Notes: a model not told the origin generated them from the sequence alone. 39,609 nucleotides of DNA from Ruminococcus sp. (GCA_017411385.1 JAFQQF010000010.1:1-39609); one strand, 5' to 3'. Shown: positions 1-7,970, counted from the first letter of the stretch. Made by a program: numbers and translations.

Positions 1-2086
1 AAAGCTCTCCCCATCCCTGAACTCTGGATTCCTGCAACACAGTAAACTCCACCTCTTCCAAAGGAGCGGTAGGTGCAGGCGGAATGGTGGGCTCTTCATC
101 TACAGGAGGCTTGGGCAGAATGTCTGTATCGTCGATATCAATACTGCTTAATTTCCAATGTCCGATATCAGAAAGGTCTGTTGGATAGCAAAGCACTCCA
201 TCAAAGAGCGCCGTAAAATCCTCTGTCTGTACTGACTCCATAGGTGAGTTAAACACTACTCCTACTGAGTCAGCTGGGATTTCTAAAGCATATAAATCGT
301 AACCGTGGGTACCCTTGCACAGGTAATTCATTTTCACACCGGGCCAGTTAAGCTCTGGATTATCGTTCCAATAGAAAACGTTAATCGTTGTCCACTCCAA
401 GGTGTTTTCAAAGTAAACTGTAATCATCTCTTTTGGGGGCTCGGGGACAGGGTTAGGATCGGGTGTTATAGTGCCGTAAGAACTACCGTTCACGATAGTA
501 TCTACACCCTGTATATCAGAGTTTTTCACCTCTATAAGCACATACTGACGGTTCTTATCGGGAGCTGGCTTAGAGGGTTGATATACGGTTCTGCGCACAG
601 TTAGCACATTATCCTTTACTGTAACGGCGTCAATGGTCTGAAAACAATCTCCACCACCTACCACATTCAGAGAGATAATCAAAGAGTTCTCCTCAAAGAA
701 AGCCTCGTTGTATTTTTCGTCCCTTACAGGCTTTGTATATACAGCAGTATTCTGTCCGCCTATAGTATCAAGAATTTCATCCATCTGTGCAGGAGATTTC
801 ACAAGATAAAGCTTTATTTGTGATGAAGGGTACGACCATACACGGCACTCTTCTGCTATGGTAAATGGAATGGAACTTTCACCATTGTTGAACAATGGCA
901 CAAGCTTTGCCATTGCCTCTTCGATAGCCTTTATAGCTTCGGTCACATCATCCTGTGACTGTCCGTAAAGGCATGCCATCTGTCCCATATAATTTGCATC
1001 TATGAGTCTGTCAAGGCTTTCGTCGGTGTAGCCGCCTGCGTCAATAAGACGCTGAGCTTCTCTCATAAGAGGTGTAAGTTCAGATGTATCAAGTTTAACA
1101 CTTTCAAGACCTTTGATTGCAGCATCAAGCGCCTCAATCTGAGCCATAACCTCTTCGTACGTAGGGGTTTCGCTCTTGTATAAAACCTTAGCCTTATCAA
1201 TTTCTTCAGATAGTCTGTGTAAAGTTGCCGCTACAAAATTACTGCCCGGAGGATTTGCATCTTCGGCAAATTCAATAGTTTCGCCAAGCACTTCAAGTGC
1301 CTGATTTATACCTAGCGGATATTCTTCAAAAACAGCCACAAGATAGCCTGTACCGTTTGAAAAGGTAAAGCCTGCCGAGTATTTCTGAATCTCGGTGGCA
1401 TCCTTGATGTTAACCTCGCCGTCAGCATTTGCATCTGCTTTAAGCTCTGTGGTGGGTGCAAATGTATGCAGGGAAGCTATGCTCTTCTGCACTAAAGTTG
1501 CATCCTTTACGTTGATTTGTTCGTCGTTGTCAGCATCCCCTCTGAGTCCATACACCCACTTGACTTCCGATTGAATAGGATCTCCGGATAATCCACAGTC
1601 AACCATAGTAACACCTTCAATGTCAGAGAGTGTTACCTCCATAAGTGCAAATCTATGCTGCCTTATGAAATCATTTTCATAAACAGAAAAGTAGAATTTT
1701 TCGTAAACATACAGAGTGTTGCCTTTTACAGATAGTTTTTCTATGCTATGACGGTCACTTTCACTTGAAAAAGTATACAGTCCAACAACTACAGCCTTTT
1801 CCTCAAAGAAATCATCTGTGTATTTTGCATCTCTTTCGGATTCAAGGAAGGCTGTGCTGTTTTCGTCACTCTCAATAGAGTCAAGCACTTCCAAAAGCTC
1901 AGCCTGTGACTTAACAAGATAATACTCGTTTTCTACATCTCTGCCCACAAAGCCCTGCACACGACATTCCTTATAAATCGCAAAGGGAATTTCGCGGGTA
2001 ACCTCATCAGCACTCACGCAAGGCACAAACAAGGTGCACATCAAAGCGAGAACCAGCAAAACCGATAAAAACTTTTTAAGATTCAT
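1..2086 (-). CDS. Secreted multi-modular dockerin/CBM26 protein, C-terminus beyond window
   Basis: The reading frame stays open from an ATG at 2086 to the left edge, so at least 695 residues are present and the end is missing. Residues 1-26 form a signal peptide. Residues 32-163 and 406-532 are two copies of an unrecognised domain sharing the pattern ECRV..YYLVKS..EI/VLD...RD.KY...FFEE, and a third copy begins near 677. Residues 180-240 are a type I dockerin with two Ca-binding loops (RGDADNDEQINVKDA and KADANADGEVNIKDA). Residues 280-398 look like FIVAR repeats. Residues 553-637 look like a CBM26 starch-binding module (VYFENTLEWTTINVFYW ... DFTALFDGVLCYP). Pro-rich linkers join the parts. 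Dockerins dock enzymes and binding proteins onto scaffoldins, so a surface polysaccharide-binding role is inferred. The ribosome binding site AAAGGAGTG precedes the ATG. No catalytic domain is visible in the part seen. Confidence 0.85.
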   Translation of the reverse strand, partial: MNLKKFLSVLLVLALMCTLFVPCVSADEVTREIPFAIYKECRVQGFVGRDVENEYYLVKSQAELLEVLDSIESDENSTAFLESERDAKYTDDFFEEKAVVVGLYTFSSESDRHSIEKLSVKGNTLYVYEKFYFSVYENDFIRQHRFALMEVTLSDIEGVTMVDCGLSGDPIQSEVKWVYGLRGDADNDEQINVKDATLVQKSIASLHTFAPTTELKADANADGEVNIKDATEIQKYSAGFTFSNGTGYLVAVFEEYPLGINQALEVLGETIEFAEDANPPGSNFVAATLHRLSEEIDKAKVLYKSETPTYEEVMAQIEALDAAIKGLESVKLDTSELTPLMREAQRLIDAGGYTDESLDRLIDANYMGQMACLYGQSQDDVTEAIKAIEEAMAKLVPLFNNGESSIPFTIAEECRVWSYPSSQIKLYLVKSPAQMDEILDTIGGQNTAVYTKPVRDEKYNEAFFEENSLIISLNVVGGGDCFQTIDAVTVKDNVLTVRRTVYQPSKPAPDKNRQYVLIEVKNSDIQGVDTIVNGSSYGTITPDPNPVPEPPKEMITVYFENTLEWTTINVFYWNDNPELNWPGVKMNYLCKGTHGYDLYALEIPADSVGVVFNSPMESVQTEDFTALFDGVLCYPTDLSDIGHWKLSSIDIDDTDILPKPPVDEEPTIPPAPTAPLEEVEFTVLQESRVQGWGEL

Positions 2087-2174
2087 AATAACACTCCTTT
2101 GTAGTTTTATATGTAAATACACCGCGTATAGTATCCGTTTGAGTTTTTTTGCTCTCTATCTCTAATACAATTCA

Positions 2175-2203
2175 AGTATACCATATATCACATTATTTTA
2201 AAA
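2175..2203 (-). promoter_or_regulatory. Probable promoter of the dockerin/CBM26 gene
   Basis: Reading the minus strand, TTTTAA (2203-2198) and TATACT (2180-2175) are 17 bp apart, and TGG before TATACT gives an extended -10. The site lies just past the terminator of the upstream operon and leaves an ~80-nt leader. The -35 match is poor, so the call is tentative. Confidence 0.4.
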
Positions 2204-2210
2204 TGTTTTT

Positions 2211-2251
2211 AAAAAAAGACACCGTGCCTCAGGGAAAAAGGCACGGTGTCT
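2211..2251 (-). terminator. Intrinsic terminator of the sigma/LRR-dockerin operon
   Basis: A 12-bp perfect stem (AGACACCGTGCC with GGCACGGTGTCT, 11-nt loop) is followed on the minus strand by seven U. It sits 49 nt past the stop of the LRR-dockerin gene and separates it from the next dockerin gene. Confidence 0.9.
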
Positions 2252-2256
2252 GCTTT

Positions 2257-2280
2257 TGCTTTGCGGTGCTACGCAAAGCA
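2257..2280. repeat. Short palindrome beside the terminator
   Basis: Nine-bp perfect inverted repeat TGCTTTGCG / CGCAAAGCA with a 6-nt loop, between the LRR-dockerin stop codon and its terminator. Its style matches the palindromes seen elsewhere in the window. Confidence 0.6.
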
Positions 2281-2299
2281 TTCAGGGGAAAGAATAATA

Positions 2300-3514
2300 T
2301 CAACACAGGGATAAAATAATCTCTGCTATGAACTTCTGAATTTTTGTGGCATCCCTGACAGTCACCTTGCCGTCTGTGTCCACATCTGCGTTTTTATAGT
2401 CAAAGTCCTTGCTGTTTTCACTTACAAGACCTGCAACATACTGCTGGATTGTTGTGGCATCTCTAATATTCACTCTGCCGTCATTATTCGCATCTCCAAT
2501 AGTGCGTACATTCCATGCAAGGGACATAATCTCCTGCTTGTTTCTTTCGAATTCGGGTTTTGCAGCTTCGTTGTAGGTGTACTCGTAATCTGCCATCTCA
2601 CCAGCAAAACCTAATATATAGCCATCCTCGGTAACTACGGTGTCTGACGGAGGATTTGTGGGAGGATTTGTTGGTGGCTCCTCATCCGTTGTGCTGTCGT
2701 CACCATCAACTGAAGGAGGTTTGGGGGATGTAGGCTCATCCATAGGCGGTGTAACCGAGGGATACCCGTTGGGAGTATCATCCCCGCAATTCTCAAAAGC
2801 ATCCTCGGCTATGTACTCTATTTCTCCGTTTTCATAAACATTATACAAGCTTTCACTCTCTGCAAAGGCTTTCTCGTAAATATACTGCACAGTAGACGGT
2901 AGGGTTACACTTTGAAGTCCGCTCCTGTAAAAAGCATAGGGGCAAATCTCAACAAGCTCCTGTGGCAATACAACCGAACGCAGGGATTTGCAATAGCTGA
3001 ATGCACCCTCGGGAATGAAGTAAGCAACATCAGGCAGCTCAATTGTTGAAAGATTTGTGCATCCGTAAAACATATATTTCCCCAAGGAGGCATTGCCGTG
3101 CATATTAACATTTTTAAGGCTTGTGCAAGCTCTGAACACGCCTATGCCTGCTGATTCAAGAGTTGTAGGCAGACTTACGTTTGAAAGCTCTGTGCAGTAA
3201 AAGAACGCTTCATCACCAATGCTCTTTATACCCTCAGAAATTATAATACTTCTAACCTTTGTGGTATAAAAAGCTCTTTCTTCTATACTGATTACAGGCT
3301 TTGAGTCTATGTATGCAGGCACCACAACACCGCTCAGGTTTTTTCCTGTATAATAAAGGATGCTGACTGTGTTATCTTCGTTAACCTCATACACATATTC
3401 ATCATTATAATAAACTCTTCTCTGCCTTTCCTGCGCCGAGCAAATGGCTACTGCTGAAAAAGCCAGCACCATACTCAGGCAAAAGCACAAAAGCTTTTTG
3501 CTTATTGTTTTCAT
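2300..3514 (-). CDS. Secreted leucine-rich-repeat (BspA-type) protein with C-terminal dockerin
   Basis: 404 residues. Residues 1-28 are a signal peptide. Residues about 60-243 hold BspA-type (LRR_5) repeats, recognisable by recurring AF.YC.SL..V.LP / I...AF units. Residues 244-295 are a Pro/Thr/Asp-rich linker, and 340-404 are a type I dockerin with two loops (GDANNDGRVNIRDA and NADVDTDGKVTVRDA). The protein ends in Cys. BspA-type repeats usually mediate surface binding, and the dockerin would anchor the protein to a scaffoldin. No enzyme domain is present. It follows the anti-sigma-like gene by 19 nt and ends in a strong terminator, so it is the last gene of the ECF sigma operon and a likely output of that system. 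The ribosome binding site is GGGGAAG. Confidence 0.88.
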   Translation of the reverse strand: MKTISKKLLCFCLSMVLAFSAVAICSAQERQRRVYYNDEYVYEVNEDNTVSILYYTGKNLSGVVVPAYIDSKPVISIEERAFYTTKVRSIIISEGIKSIGDEAFFYCTELSNVSLPTTLESAGIGVFRACTSLKNVNMHGNASLGKYMFYGCTNLSTIELPDVAYFIPEGAFSYCKSLRSVVLPQELVEICPYAFYRSGLQSVTLPSTVQYIYEKAFAESESLYNVYENGEIEYIAEDAFENCGDDTPNGYPSVTPPMDEPTSPKPPSVDGDDSTTDEEPPTNPPTNPPSDTVVTEDGYILGFAGEMADYEYTYNEAAKPEFERNKQEIMSLAWNVRTIGDANNDGRVNIRDATTIQQYVAGLVSENSKDFDYKNADVDTDGKVTVRDATKIQKFIAEIILSLC

Positions 3515-3533
3515 AATTCTTCCCCGTACTTTC

Positions 3534-4463
3534 TTATTTTATTTCGGTCATAGCACCGACCGAATAATACTCCGAATAAGCTTCAAGCTCTCCATTTTCA
3601 ATTTCAAACACACACCACACGTTTCCCTTTGACTTTTGAACACTATAAACGCCCAAAAGCTTTTCTCCCCTGTAAAGGGTAACCTGTGCCGATGTATCAG
3701 ACAGCGCCTTAGTGCTGTCCTCCTTAAGCGCAGAGTAAGAAGCTACGCTGAATCGGATAAGGGAATTATCCTCGCAGTTGAAAGTTATGGTTTCTGGATA
3801 ACCCGATGTTTCGCTGTCTGTATCCAGAGCGGCTATAACCTCACCCTTATCATTTTCAATACTGCTGTTAAAGTAGTGAAGCTTTTCGGTTTTGCCATCC
3901 TTTGTAATGCTCAGATGTGCGTCCAAATCACACTCAGTTTCCCAAGTAAGTACCGCACGGTAGGTATCTTCATTCATTTCGGGACTGATATAATAATTGT
4001 CCTCGGCTTTGTCTGCAGTAAAAGGAATATAACCCTCTGCATCAATATGCGGAACATAGCCTTCGTTGGGAATAGTCGCCTGAGCCTCACCATTATCGTT
4101 AGTGAAAACCTCCACAGCTTCACCTGTATCATCTGTAAGCAAATCTCCATTTGAGTTTACAAAAACAATCCTCGCACCCTTTACGGCAGAAAGGTTTGTA
4201 GCATTTGAAACCTTGAAGCTTATCTGCATCTCAGATGGCAGCTTGTTCATTGCAAAGAGCGTAAACGCAAGTCCAAATAAAAGCACCAATACCGCCGCCG
4301 CGGATAAAGCATACTTATACACTCTTGCTTTTGTCTTGCTACTTTGACTGTCTTTGCTTTTTCTTTCATCTATTGCGGAGAGGATATTTTCCTGATAATT
4401 CCGTGGCAAAGCTATGCTTTCAACAGACCTTTTATATTCGTTTGTGAATTTCAAATCAGTCAA
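3534..4463 (-). CDS. Single-pass membrane protein, probable anti-sigma factor with extracytoplasmic domains
   Basis: About 309 residues. A cytoplasmic N-terminal region of ~50 residues precedes one membrane segment (YALSAAAVLVLLFGLAF). The outside part begins with a carboxypeptidase-regulatory/PEGA-like beta domain (VKGARIVFVNSNGDLL ... EAQATIPNEGYVP). A C-terminal region around LTWETECDLDAHLSI resembles DUF2135 (YfaP-like), a tentative match. One TM with a short inner domain, directly after and overlapping an ECF sigma gene, is the usual anti-sigma layout. The inner part shows no zinc anti-sigma motif. Start choice: an ATG at 4472 directly abuts AGGAG, which is too close. TTG at 4463 lies 8 nt from AGGAG and is preferred, with an 8-nt overlap with the sigma gene that suggests translational coupling. 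Confidence 0.7.
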   Translation of the reverse strand: MTDLKFTNEYKRSVESIALPRNYQENILSAIDERKSKDSQSSKTKARVYKYALSAAAVLVLLFGLAFTLFAMNKLPSEMQISFKVSNATNLSAVKGARIVFVNSNGDLLTDDTGEAVEVFTNDNGEAQATIPNEGYVPHIDAEGYIPFTADKAEDNYYISPEMNEDTYRAVLTWETECDLDAHLSITKDGKTEKLHYFNSSIENDKGEVIAALDTDSETSGYPETITFNCEDNSLIRFSVASYSALKEDSTKALSDTSAQVTLYRGEKLLGVYSVQKSKGNVWCVFEIENGELEAYSEYYSVGAMTEIK

Positions 4464-4932
4464 AAAAATCATCTCCTATCTTTTCTCTTAATAAGCTTCT
4501 GCCTCTTTGAAGCCTTGTTGACACCGCTGACTCGGTGATTTTCATTAATTTTGCAATTTCCTTCTGACTATAGCCCTCATAATAAAAAAGGTGGATTACA
4601 AGAGAGTATTTTGAAGGCAGAGAGCAAACCGCCTCGTAAAGCCCCGAGGAGTAATTGTCGCAAACGCTTATATCCTCAGTAAGCTCTGCGTAAGTCTTTT
4701 TGTAAGCAGAGGTCATGTGGTTTTTACACAGGTTGATTATGACGCGTATAAGCCATGCTTTTTCGTGCTCCGAGCTCAAAAACTCCGGTGCTTTTTCTAT
4801 GTATTTAAGCAAAGCCTCTTGCACCATATCCTGTGCATCGTACATATTATTTGTGTATGTAAAAGCAACACGCATCAAGCTGTCGCCGTGTTTTTGCAGT
4901 GCCTTCTGTGCACGTAAAGCATTTGATGACAA
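4456..4932 (-). CDS. ECF-type RNA polymerase sigma-70 family factor
   Basis: About 158 residues from a TTG start at 4932. Region 2 carries YDAQDMVQEALLKYI and EKAWLIRVIINLCKNH. Region 4 carries LPSKYSLVIHLFYYEGYSQKEIAKLMKITESAV, the -35-reading helix-turn-helix. There is no region 1 or 3, as usual for ECF factors. An ATG upstream at 5004 would add 24 residues and lies inside the upstream terminator. TTG 4932 has GGGGGTGAG in front and gives the normal family length. It heads an operon with the anti-sigma-like gene and the LRR-dockerin gene. By family knowledge it redirects RNA polymerase to a small regulon when an outside signal releases it. No clear housekeeping promoter is visible in the 70 nt upstream. 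Confidence 0.9.
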   Translation of the reverse strand: MSSNALRAQKALQKHGDSLMRVAFTYTNNMYDAQDMVQEALLKYIEKAPEFLSSEHEKAWLIRVIINLCKNHMTSAYKKTYAELTEDISVCDNYSSGLYEAVCSLPSKYSLVIHLFYYEGYSQKEIAKLMKITESAVSTRLQRGRSLLREKIGDDFFD

Positions 4933-5002
4933 TCTCTCACCCCCTGCATAAATAATACAATTCAAACTATCAAAACATCTCACAAAGCTTAAATTTTTTT
5001 GC

Positions 5003-5032
5003 AAAAAAGCACACCGAAAATCTCCGATGTGC
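5003..5032 (-). terminator. Intrinsic terminator after the 116-residue protein gene
   Basis: Stem GCACATCG / CGGTGTGC (8 bp with one U.G pair) followed on the minus strand by six U. It isolates the gene at 5046 from the sigma operon. Confidence 0.85.
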
Positions 5033-5045
5033 CTTGAAATTCCAT

Positions 5046-5396
5046 TTATTCTTCTGCAACAAACAAACCTTCAACCATGGAGCTTTGCTCTTCAAGCCAC
5101 GAAATTATCTGTGCTATTCCCTGTTGGCTGTACTCAAAGCTTTGACTCCTTTGGTCCACACGTGCAAGCTTCTGAGAGAAGGGAAGCTGAGTAAAGCACT
5201 CGGCAACAAGGATTATTGTGTCCTCATCTTCTCCCTCTCGCTTCTCATCTGTTGCATAAACCTTATAATTAAAGGTCTTAAGATGCAACGAACCGTGGGC
5301 AGGGTCTGTACCCAGAGAGCCCGTAAAAATATTGCGTACAGGGCGATTGTCCTGTATTTGATGAAACCAGCTAAGCTGTGGTAATTTAATTTCCAT
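5046..5396 (-). CDS. Hypothetical protein, 116 residues
   Basis: No family recognised. The protein is soluble, with no signal peptide or membrane segment. It has an acidic stretch DEKREGEDEDTIILVAE in the middle and a helical C-terminal part (QGIAQIISWLEEQSSMVEGLF). The ATG has an excellent ribosome binding site (GGGAGGAG). It stands alone, with its own promoter at 5464-5492 and a terminator at 5003-5032, so it is expressed as a single gene. Function unknown. Confidence 0.75.
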   Translation of the reverse strand: MEIKLPQLSWFHQIQDNRPVRNIFTGSLGTDPAHGSLHLKTFNYKVYATDEKREGEDEDTIILVAECFTQLPFSQKLARVDQRSQSFEYSQQGIAQIISWLEEQSSMVEGLFVAEE

Positions 5397-5463
5397 ATAT
5401 AACTCCTCCCGAGGTTTCGGTGCAAAAATTTCCGCACAAAAGTCTTGTTTTATTCATACCATT

Positions 5464-5492
5464 AGTTTAGCAGATAATTACACATTAAACAA
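5464..5492 (-). promoter_or_regulatory. Probable promoter for the 116-residue protein
   Basis: Minus strand TTGTTT (5492-5487), 17-bp spacer, TAAACT (5469-5464). A partial consensus match at the expected place, ~70 nt upstream of the start. Confidence 0.45.
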
Positions 5493-5509
5493 GTAAGAAG
5501 CATTTCGCT

Positions 5510-5983
5510 TTACAAGATTTTTTCCATACCGATTTTTTGCACACTCAGTCCCATTGCTTCGTAAAATTTTTGGGCACTCTTATTCTCTGCCCAAACGTTT
5601 AAGGTTATATTGTAGCACCCGATGCTCTTTGCAAACTCCACGGCGTATTCATACAAAGCCTTGCCCACGTGCTGACCACGTAAAGTTTCATCAATACACA
5701 AATCGTCTATGTAAAGAGTTTTTACGTCCGCAAGGGCACAATGATTTTTCACCTCATTTATTACCGTAAAGCAATGCCCCAGCACTCTGCCCGAGTCCTT
5801 GCAAACAGCCACGAATAGCGGTGTACTGTCATCATTTATAATTGAAGCAAGCTCCTCGTCACGATACTTCTTACCCTCTGCCTTAAAGATATCGGGTCTG
5901 CCCACGTGGTGCACATAGAGCACCTGTCTGAGCAAATTGTTTATGCCCTCAATATCTGTGATTTCGGCTCGTCTGATAATCAT
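5510..5983 (-). CDS. GNAT family N-acetyltransferase
   Basis: 157 residues covering one whole GNAT domain. The start IIRRAEITDIEGINNLL is the usual beta1-alpha1. LYIDDLCIDETLRGQHVGKALYEYA is the acetyl-CoA pyrophosphate loop (R/Q-x-x-G-x-G/A type, here RGQHVG). NITLNVWAENKSAQKFYEAMGL is the C-terminal beta6-alpha4 signature. The family moves an acetyl group from acetyl-CoA to an amine. The substrate cannot be read from the sequence. It appears to be a single-gene unit with its own promoter (6013-6041). The ribosome binding site is AGAGGTGG. Confidence 0.92.
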   Translation of the reverse strand: MIIRRAEITDIEGINNLLRQVLYVHHVGRPDIFKAEGKKYRDEELASIINDDSTPLFVAVCKDSGRVLGHCFTVINEVKNHCALADVKTLYIDDLCIDETLRGQHVGKALYEYAVEFAKSIGCYNITLNVWAENKSAQKFYEAMGLSVQKIGMEKIL

Positions 5984-6012
5984 AAAACCACCTCTTGCTA
6001 ACTGATAAATAA

Positions 6013-6041
6013 ATTATAAAACAAACAGCAAATAAAAACAA
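6013..6041 (-). promoter_or_regulatory. Promoter of the GNAT gene
   Basis: Minus strand TTGTTT (6041-6036), exactly 17 bp, then consensus TATAAT (6018-6013). It sits in the U-rich tail of the upstream terminator. Confidence 0.65.
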
Positions 6042-6069
6042 TACACCGCTGAAAAATATCAGCGGTGTA
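6042..6069 (-). terminator. Intrinsic terminator after the four-helix-bundle gene
   Basis: Eleven-bp perfect stem TACACCGCTGA / TCAGCGGTGTA with a 6-nt loop and a U-rich tail on the minus strand, 16 nt past the stop at 6086. Confidence 0.88.
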
Positions 6070-6085
6070 AGCCTAAAAATCAGCA

Positions 6086-6520
6086 TTATAAAAACTTGCG
6101 GATGTTGACGGTAAGCTCTTCCTCTAAGTTTATAAGGCGTTTGGTAATATCCTTTGAAACCTCGTCTGCCGCCTTATACTGATTGAGGTATCTGTTAAGG
6201 CTTTTCACACCCATATTACAGCCATCAGTCATCAAATCAGCCACGGTTTTGTCGGTATTTTCAATTCCGAGCTTTACGTTTGTTTTCATCCAAGACATAC
6301 CCTTGGCAATGGGGTTGGGGTCTTTACCGTCATCCTTGTACTTATCAAGAAGCACCTCAAGTTCACTTCTGAGTTTTTCGTGCTCCTGCTTGCAGTCTGT
6401 AAGAAGTTTTCTAAAATCCTCGCTCTTCACGTGAGGAAGCACATCATCAATAGAGGTCACACCCATTTTGATGCCTGCATCGCACTCTCTGAGAAGCTTT
6501 ATAGTATCCTGTTCTACCAC
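6086..6520 (-). CDS. Four-helix-bundle protein, DUF2383/PA2169-like
   Basis: 144 residues, almost entirely helical with heptad-like charge patterning (LLRECDAGIKMGVTSIDDVLPHV; FRKLLTDCKQEHEKLRSELEVLL). There is no signal peptide. The general look, including KMGVTSIDDVL and the GMSWMKTNVKLG middle, matches ferritin-like DUF2383 small proteins of Clostridia. Biochemical function is not known for this group. The start is GTG at 6520, with GGGAG 9 nt upstream; the ATG at 6526 is out of frame. Monocistronic, between a promoter at 6574-6601 and a terminator at 6042-6069. Confidence 0.72.
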   Translation of the reverse strand: MVEQDTIKLLRECDAGIKMGVTSIDDVLPHVKSEDFRKLLTDCKQEHEKLRSELEVLLDKYKDDGKDPNPIAKGMSWMKTNVKLGIENTDKTVADLMTDGCNMGVKSLNRYLNQYKAADEVSKDITKRLINLEEELTVNIRKFL

Positions 6521-6573
6521 TTTGCATTACTCCCTTTGATTATTTACAAAGAGTTTACCCTAAAAAAAAGCAC

Positions 6574-6601
6574 TCTATACATATTGATTTTGTAAATGCA
6601 A
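6574..6601 (-). promoter_or_regulatory. Possible promoter of the four-helix-bundle gene
   Basis: Minus strand TTGCAT (6601-6596), 16 bp, TATAGA (6579-6574). A fair match, ~55 nt upstream of the GTG start. The 150-bp gap between this gene and the acyltransferase holds nothing else I can identify. Confidence 0.45.
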
Positions 6602-6672
6602 GTTGGTTACATACCATTTCAAAGCGTTGTGAGTACCGCTCCTACTAATTTATCTCAAAGTAGAACAGAATA

Positions 6673-7938
6673 TTAACTGTTTAATTTCTCTTTGTTTATT
6701 CTGTAAACTTCTTCGGTTGCAAAAGCGAGCTTTGTAATCACGTTTTCTTTTGTGGGATAGCAATAGAAGGAATCGTTTTCGGTGGAAATATCGAAGCAAT
6801 CGTAGGGCTTGATGTAGCAATAATCGTACTCAACGTGAAGGCTGTTAATCTCAAGCGGTGTACGCTGAATACGGTAGTTTTCGCCGTTGTAAAAACCCTC
6901 AAGCACAAAGCCCTTATCTTTATCGTGAGTAATCCGTGCCTTGCCAAGCTTTTCAAACTTCCAACACCTTGGCAGGGAGTAAACCTCTACCTCATCAGCG
7001 AATGAATACTCACCCTTTTCAATCTGCTGTCTTACCTGACAGCGTTCCCACTCGAACCAATCGGGCACGTGAGAAAACTCGGTTTCGCCCTCGTTGGCTT
7101 TAAGTGTGCCGTCTTCGTTAAGTGTCCAGCTTTTTGAACAAGCTTTGCAGAAAAGCTCTGTACCCTTTGAGTCCATCTTTGACTCAACACCGCAACGAGG
7201 ACACTGATACAACACCTTGTGAATCCCCTCTGCACGGAAAGGCTCCTTAATAAGTATGCCGTTGTCTTTCTGATATTTATACTCGTCATAAGCCATAGCA
7301 CTCTTTACAGCTTCGTTAATTTCCTCCACAGACATACGGCTTATATCCTCCGGAGTAAGAATCTGAGTAAAAGTTGTGTGATAAACACTTTTTCTCTTTT
7401 TGCGGAAATTCCAAAAAGGAGAATGCAGGTAGTTACCTCTATGCACAGCAACCACCACAGGCACCTTATTCATCTTGATAAGCTTACCCAAGGACTCGGG
7501 CAGATAAGAAAGGGTTCCGCAGGGAGAGTACCTTGCTTCAGGATACATAAAAAGAATATCGCCTCGTTTAAGCACCTTTTTTATAGACTTTATAAGATGC
7601 AAATCAAGGGTGAATTTACGGGTGCAAATAGCACCAATAAGCTCCAGAAGCCAAGGTCTGCGGTAAAAGCCGTCAATGCTCACGACGTTGTTAACCCTGT
7701 GAGGAAAGGTTGCCATAGCCGCCAGCTTAAAGTCGATAAAATACATATGGTTACTCAGCACCATATAAGGAGGCTTTAAGTTCTCCATATTAATCTTCTC
7801 AACCTTGTATTTTTTATTAAGAAGGCAAAGCTTGCACAAAATCCAGATAAGCCACACAATAATCTTGGGCTGACGGATTGGATACTTTGCTGTTTTGTAT
7901 CTTTTTTTATTCTTATAATTTACATCAACATTCGCCAT
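6673..7938 (-). CDS. PlsC-type 1-acyl-glycerol-3-phosphate acyltransferase fused to a zinc ribbon
   Basis: 421 residues. A hydrophobic N-terminal segment (IIVWLIWILCKLCLL) would place it at the membrane. The acyltransferase domain has the catalytic H-x4-D motif (NHMYFID, H64/D69) and the substrate motif YPEARYSP (usually FPEGTRS, here with Ala for Gly). Past residue 240 a CPRC-x14-CKAC zinc ribbon (Cys 246, 249, 264, 267) and a ~150-residue C-terminal domain follow, which normal PlsC proteins (~240 residues) lack. The family transfers a fatty-acyl chain onto lysophosphatidic acid or similar lipids. The role of the tail is unknown. Start: an ATG four codons earlier overlaps the AGGG ribosome binding site, so ATG 7938 is preferred. 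A promoter lies at 7971-7999. Confidence 0.85.
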   Translation of the reverse strand: MANVDVNYKNKKRYKTAKYPIRQPKIIVWLIWILCKLCLLNKKYKVEKINMENLKPPYMVLSNHMYFIDFKLAAMATFPHRVNNVVSIDGFYRRPWLLELIGAICTRKFTLDLHLIKSIKKVLKRGDILFMYPEARYSPCGTLSYLPESLGKLIKMNKVPVVVAVHRGNYLHSPFWNFRKKRKSVYHTTFTQILTPEDISRMSVEEINEAVKSAMAYDEYKYQKDNGILIKEPFRAEGIHKVLYQCPRCGVESKMDSKGTELFCKACSKSWTLNEDGTLKANEGETEFSHVPDWFEWERCQVRQQIEKGEYSFADEVEVYSLPRCWKFEKLGKARITHDKDKGFVLEGFYNGENYRIQRTPLEINSLHVEYDYCYIKPYDCFDISTENDSFYCYPTKENVITKLAFATEEVYRINKEKLNS

Positions 7939-7970
7939 ACTATCCCTCATTCATTCATATTTCTACATAA

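Noticed and set aside
2640-2837. Gly/Val/Ser-rich plus-strand frame
   Set aside because: It is the complement of the Pro/Thr linker of the LRR-dockerin gene and has no ribosome binding site.
5003-5004. Longer ECF sigma start at 5004 (182 residues)
   Set aside because: The start codon falls within the terminator of the upstream gene. TTG 4932 has a strong ribosome binding site and gives family-normal length.
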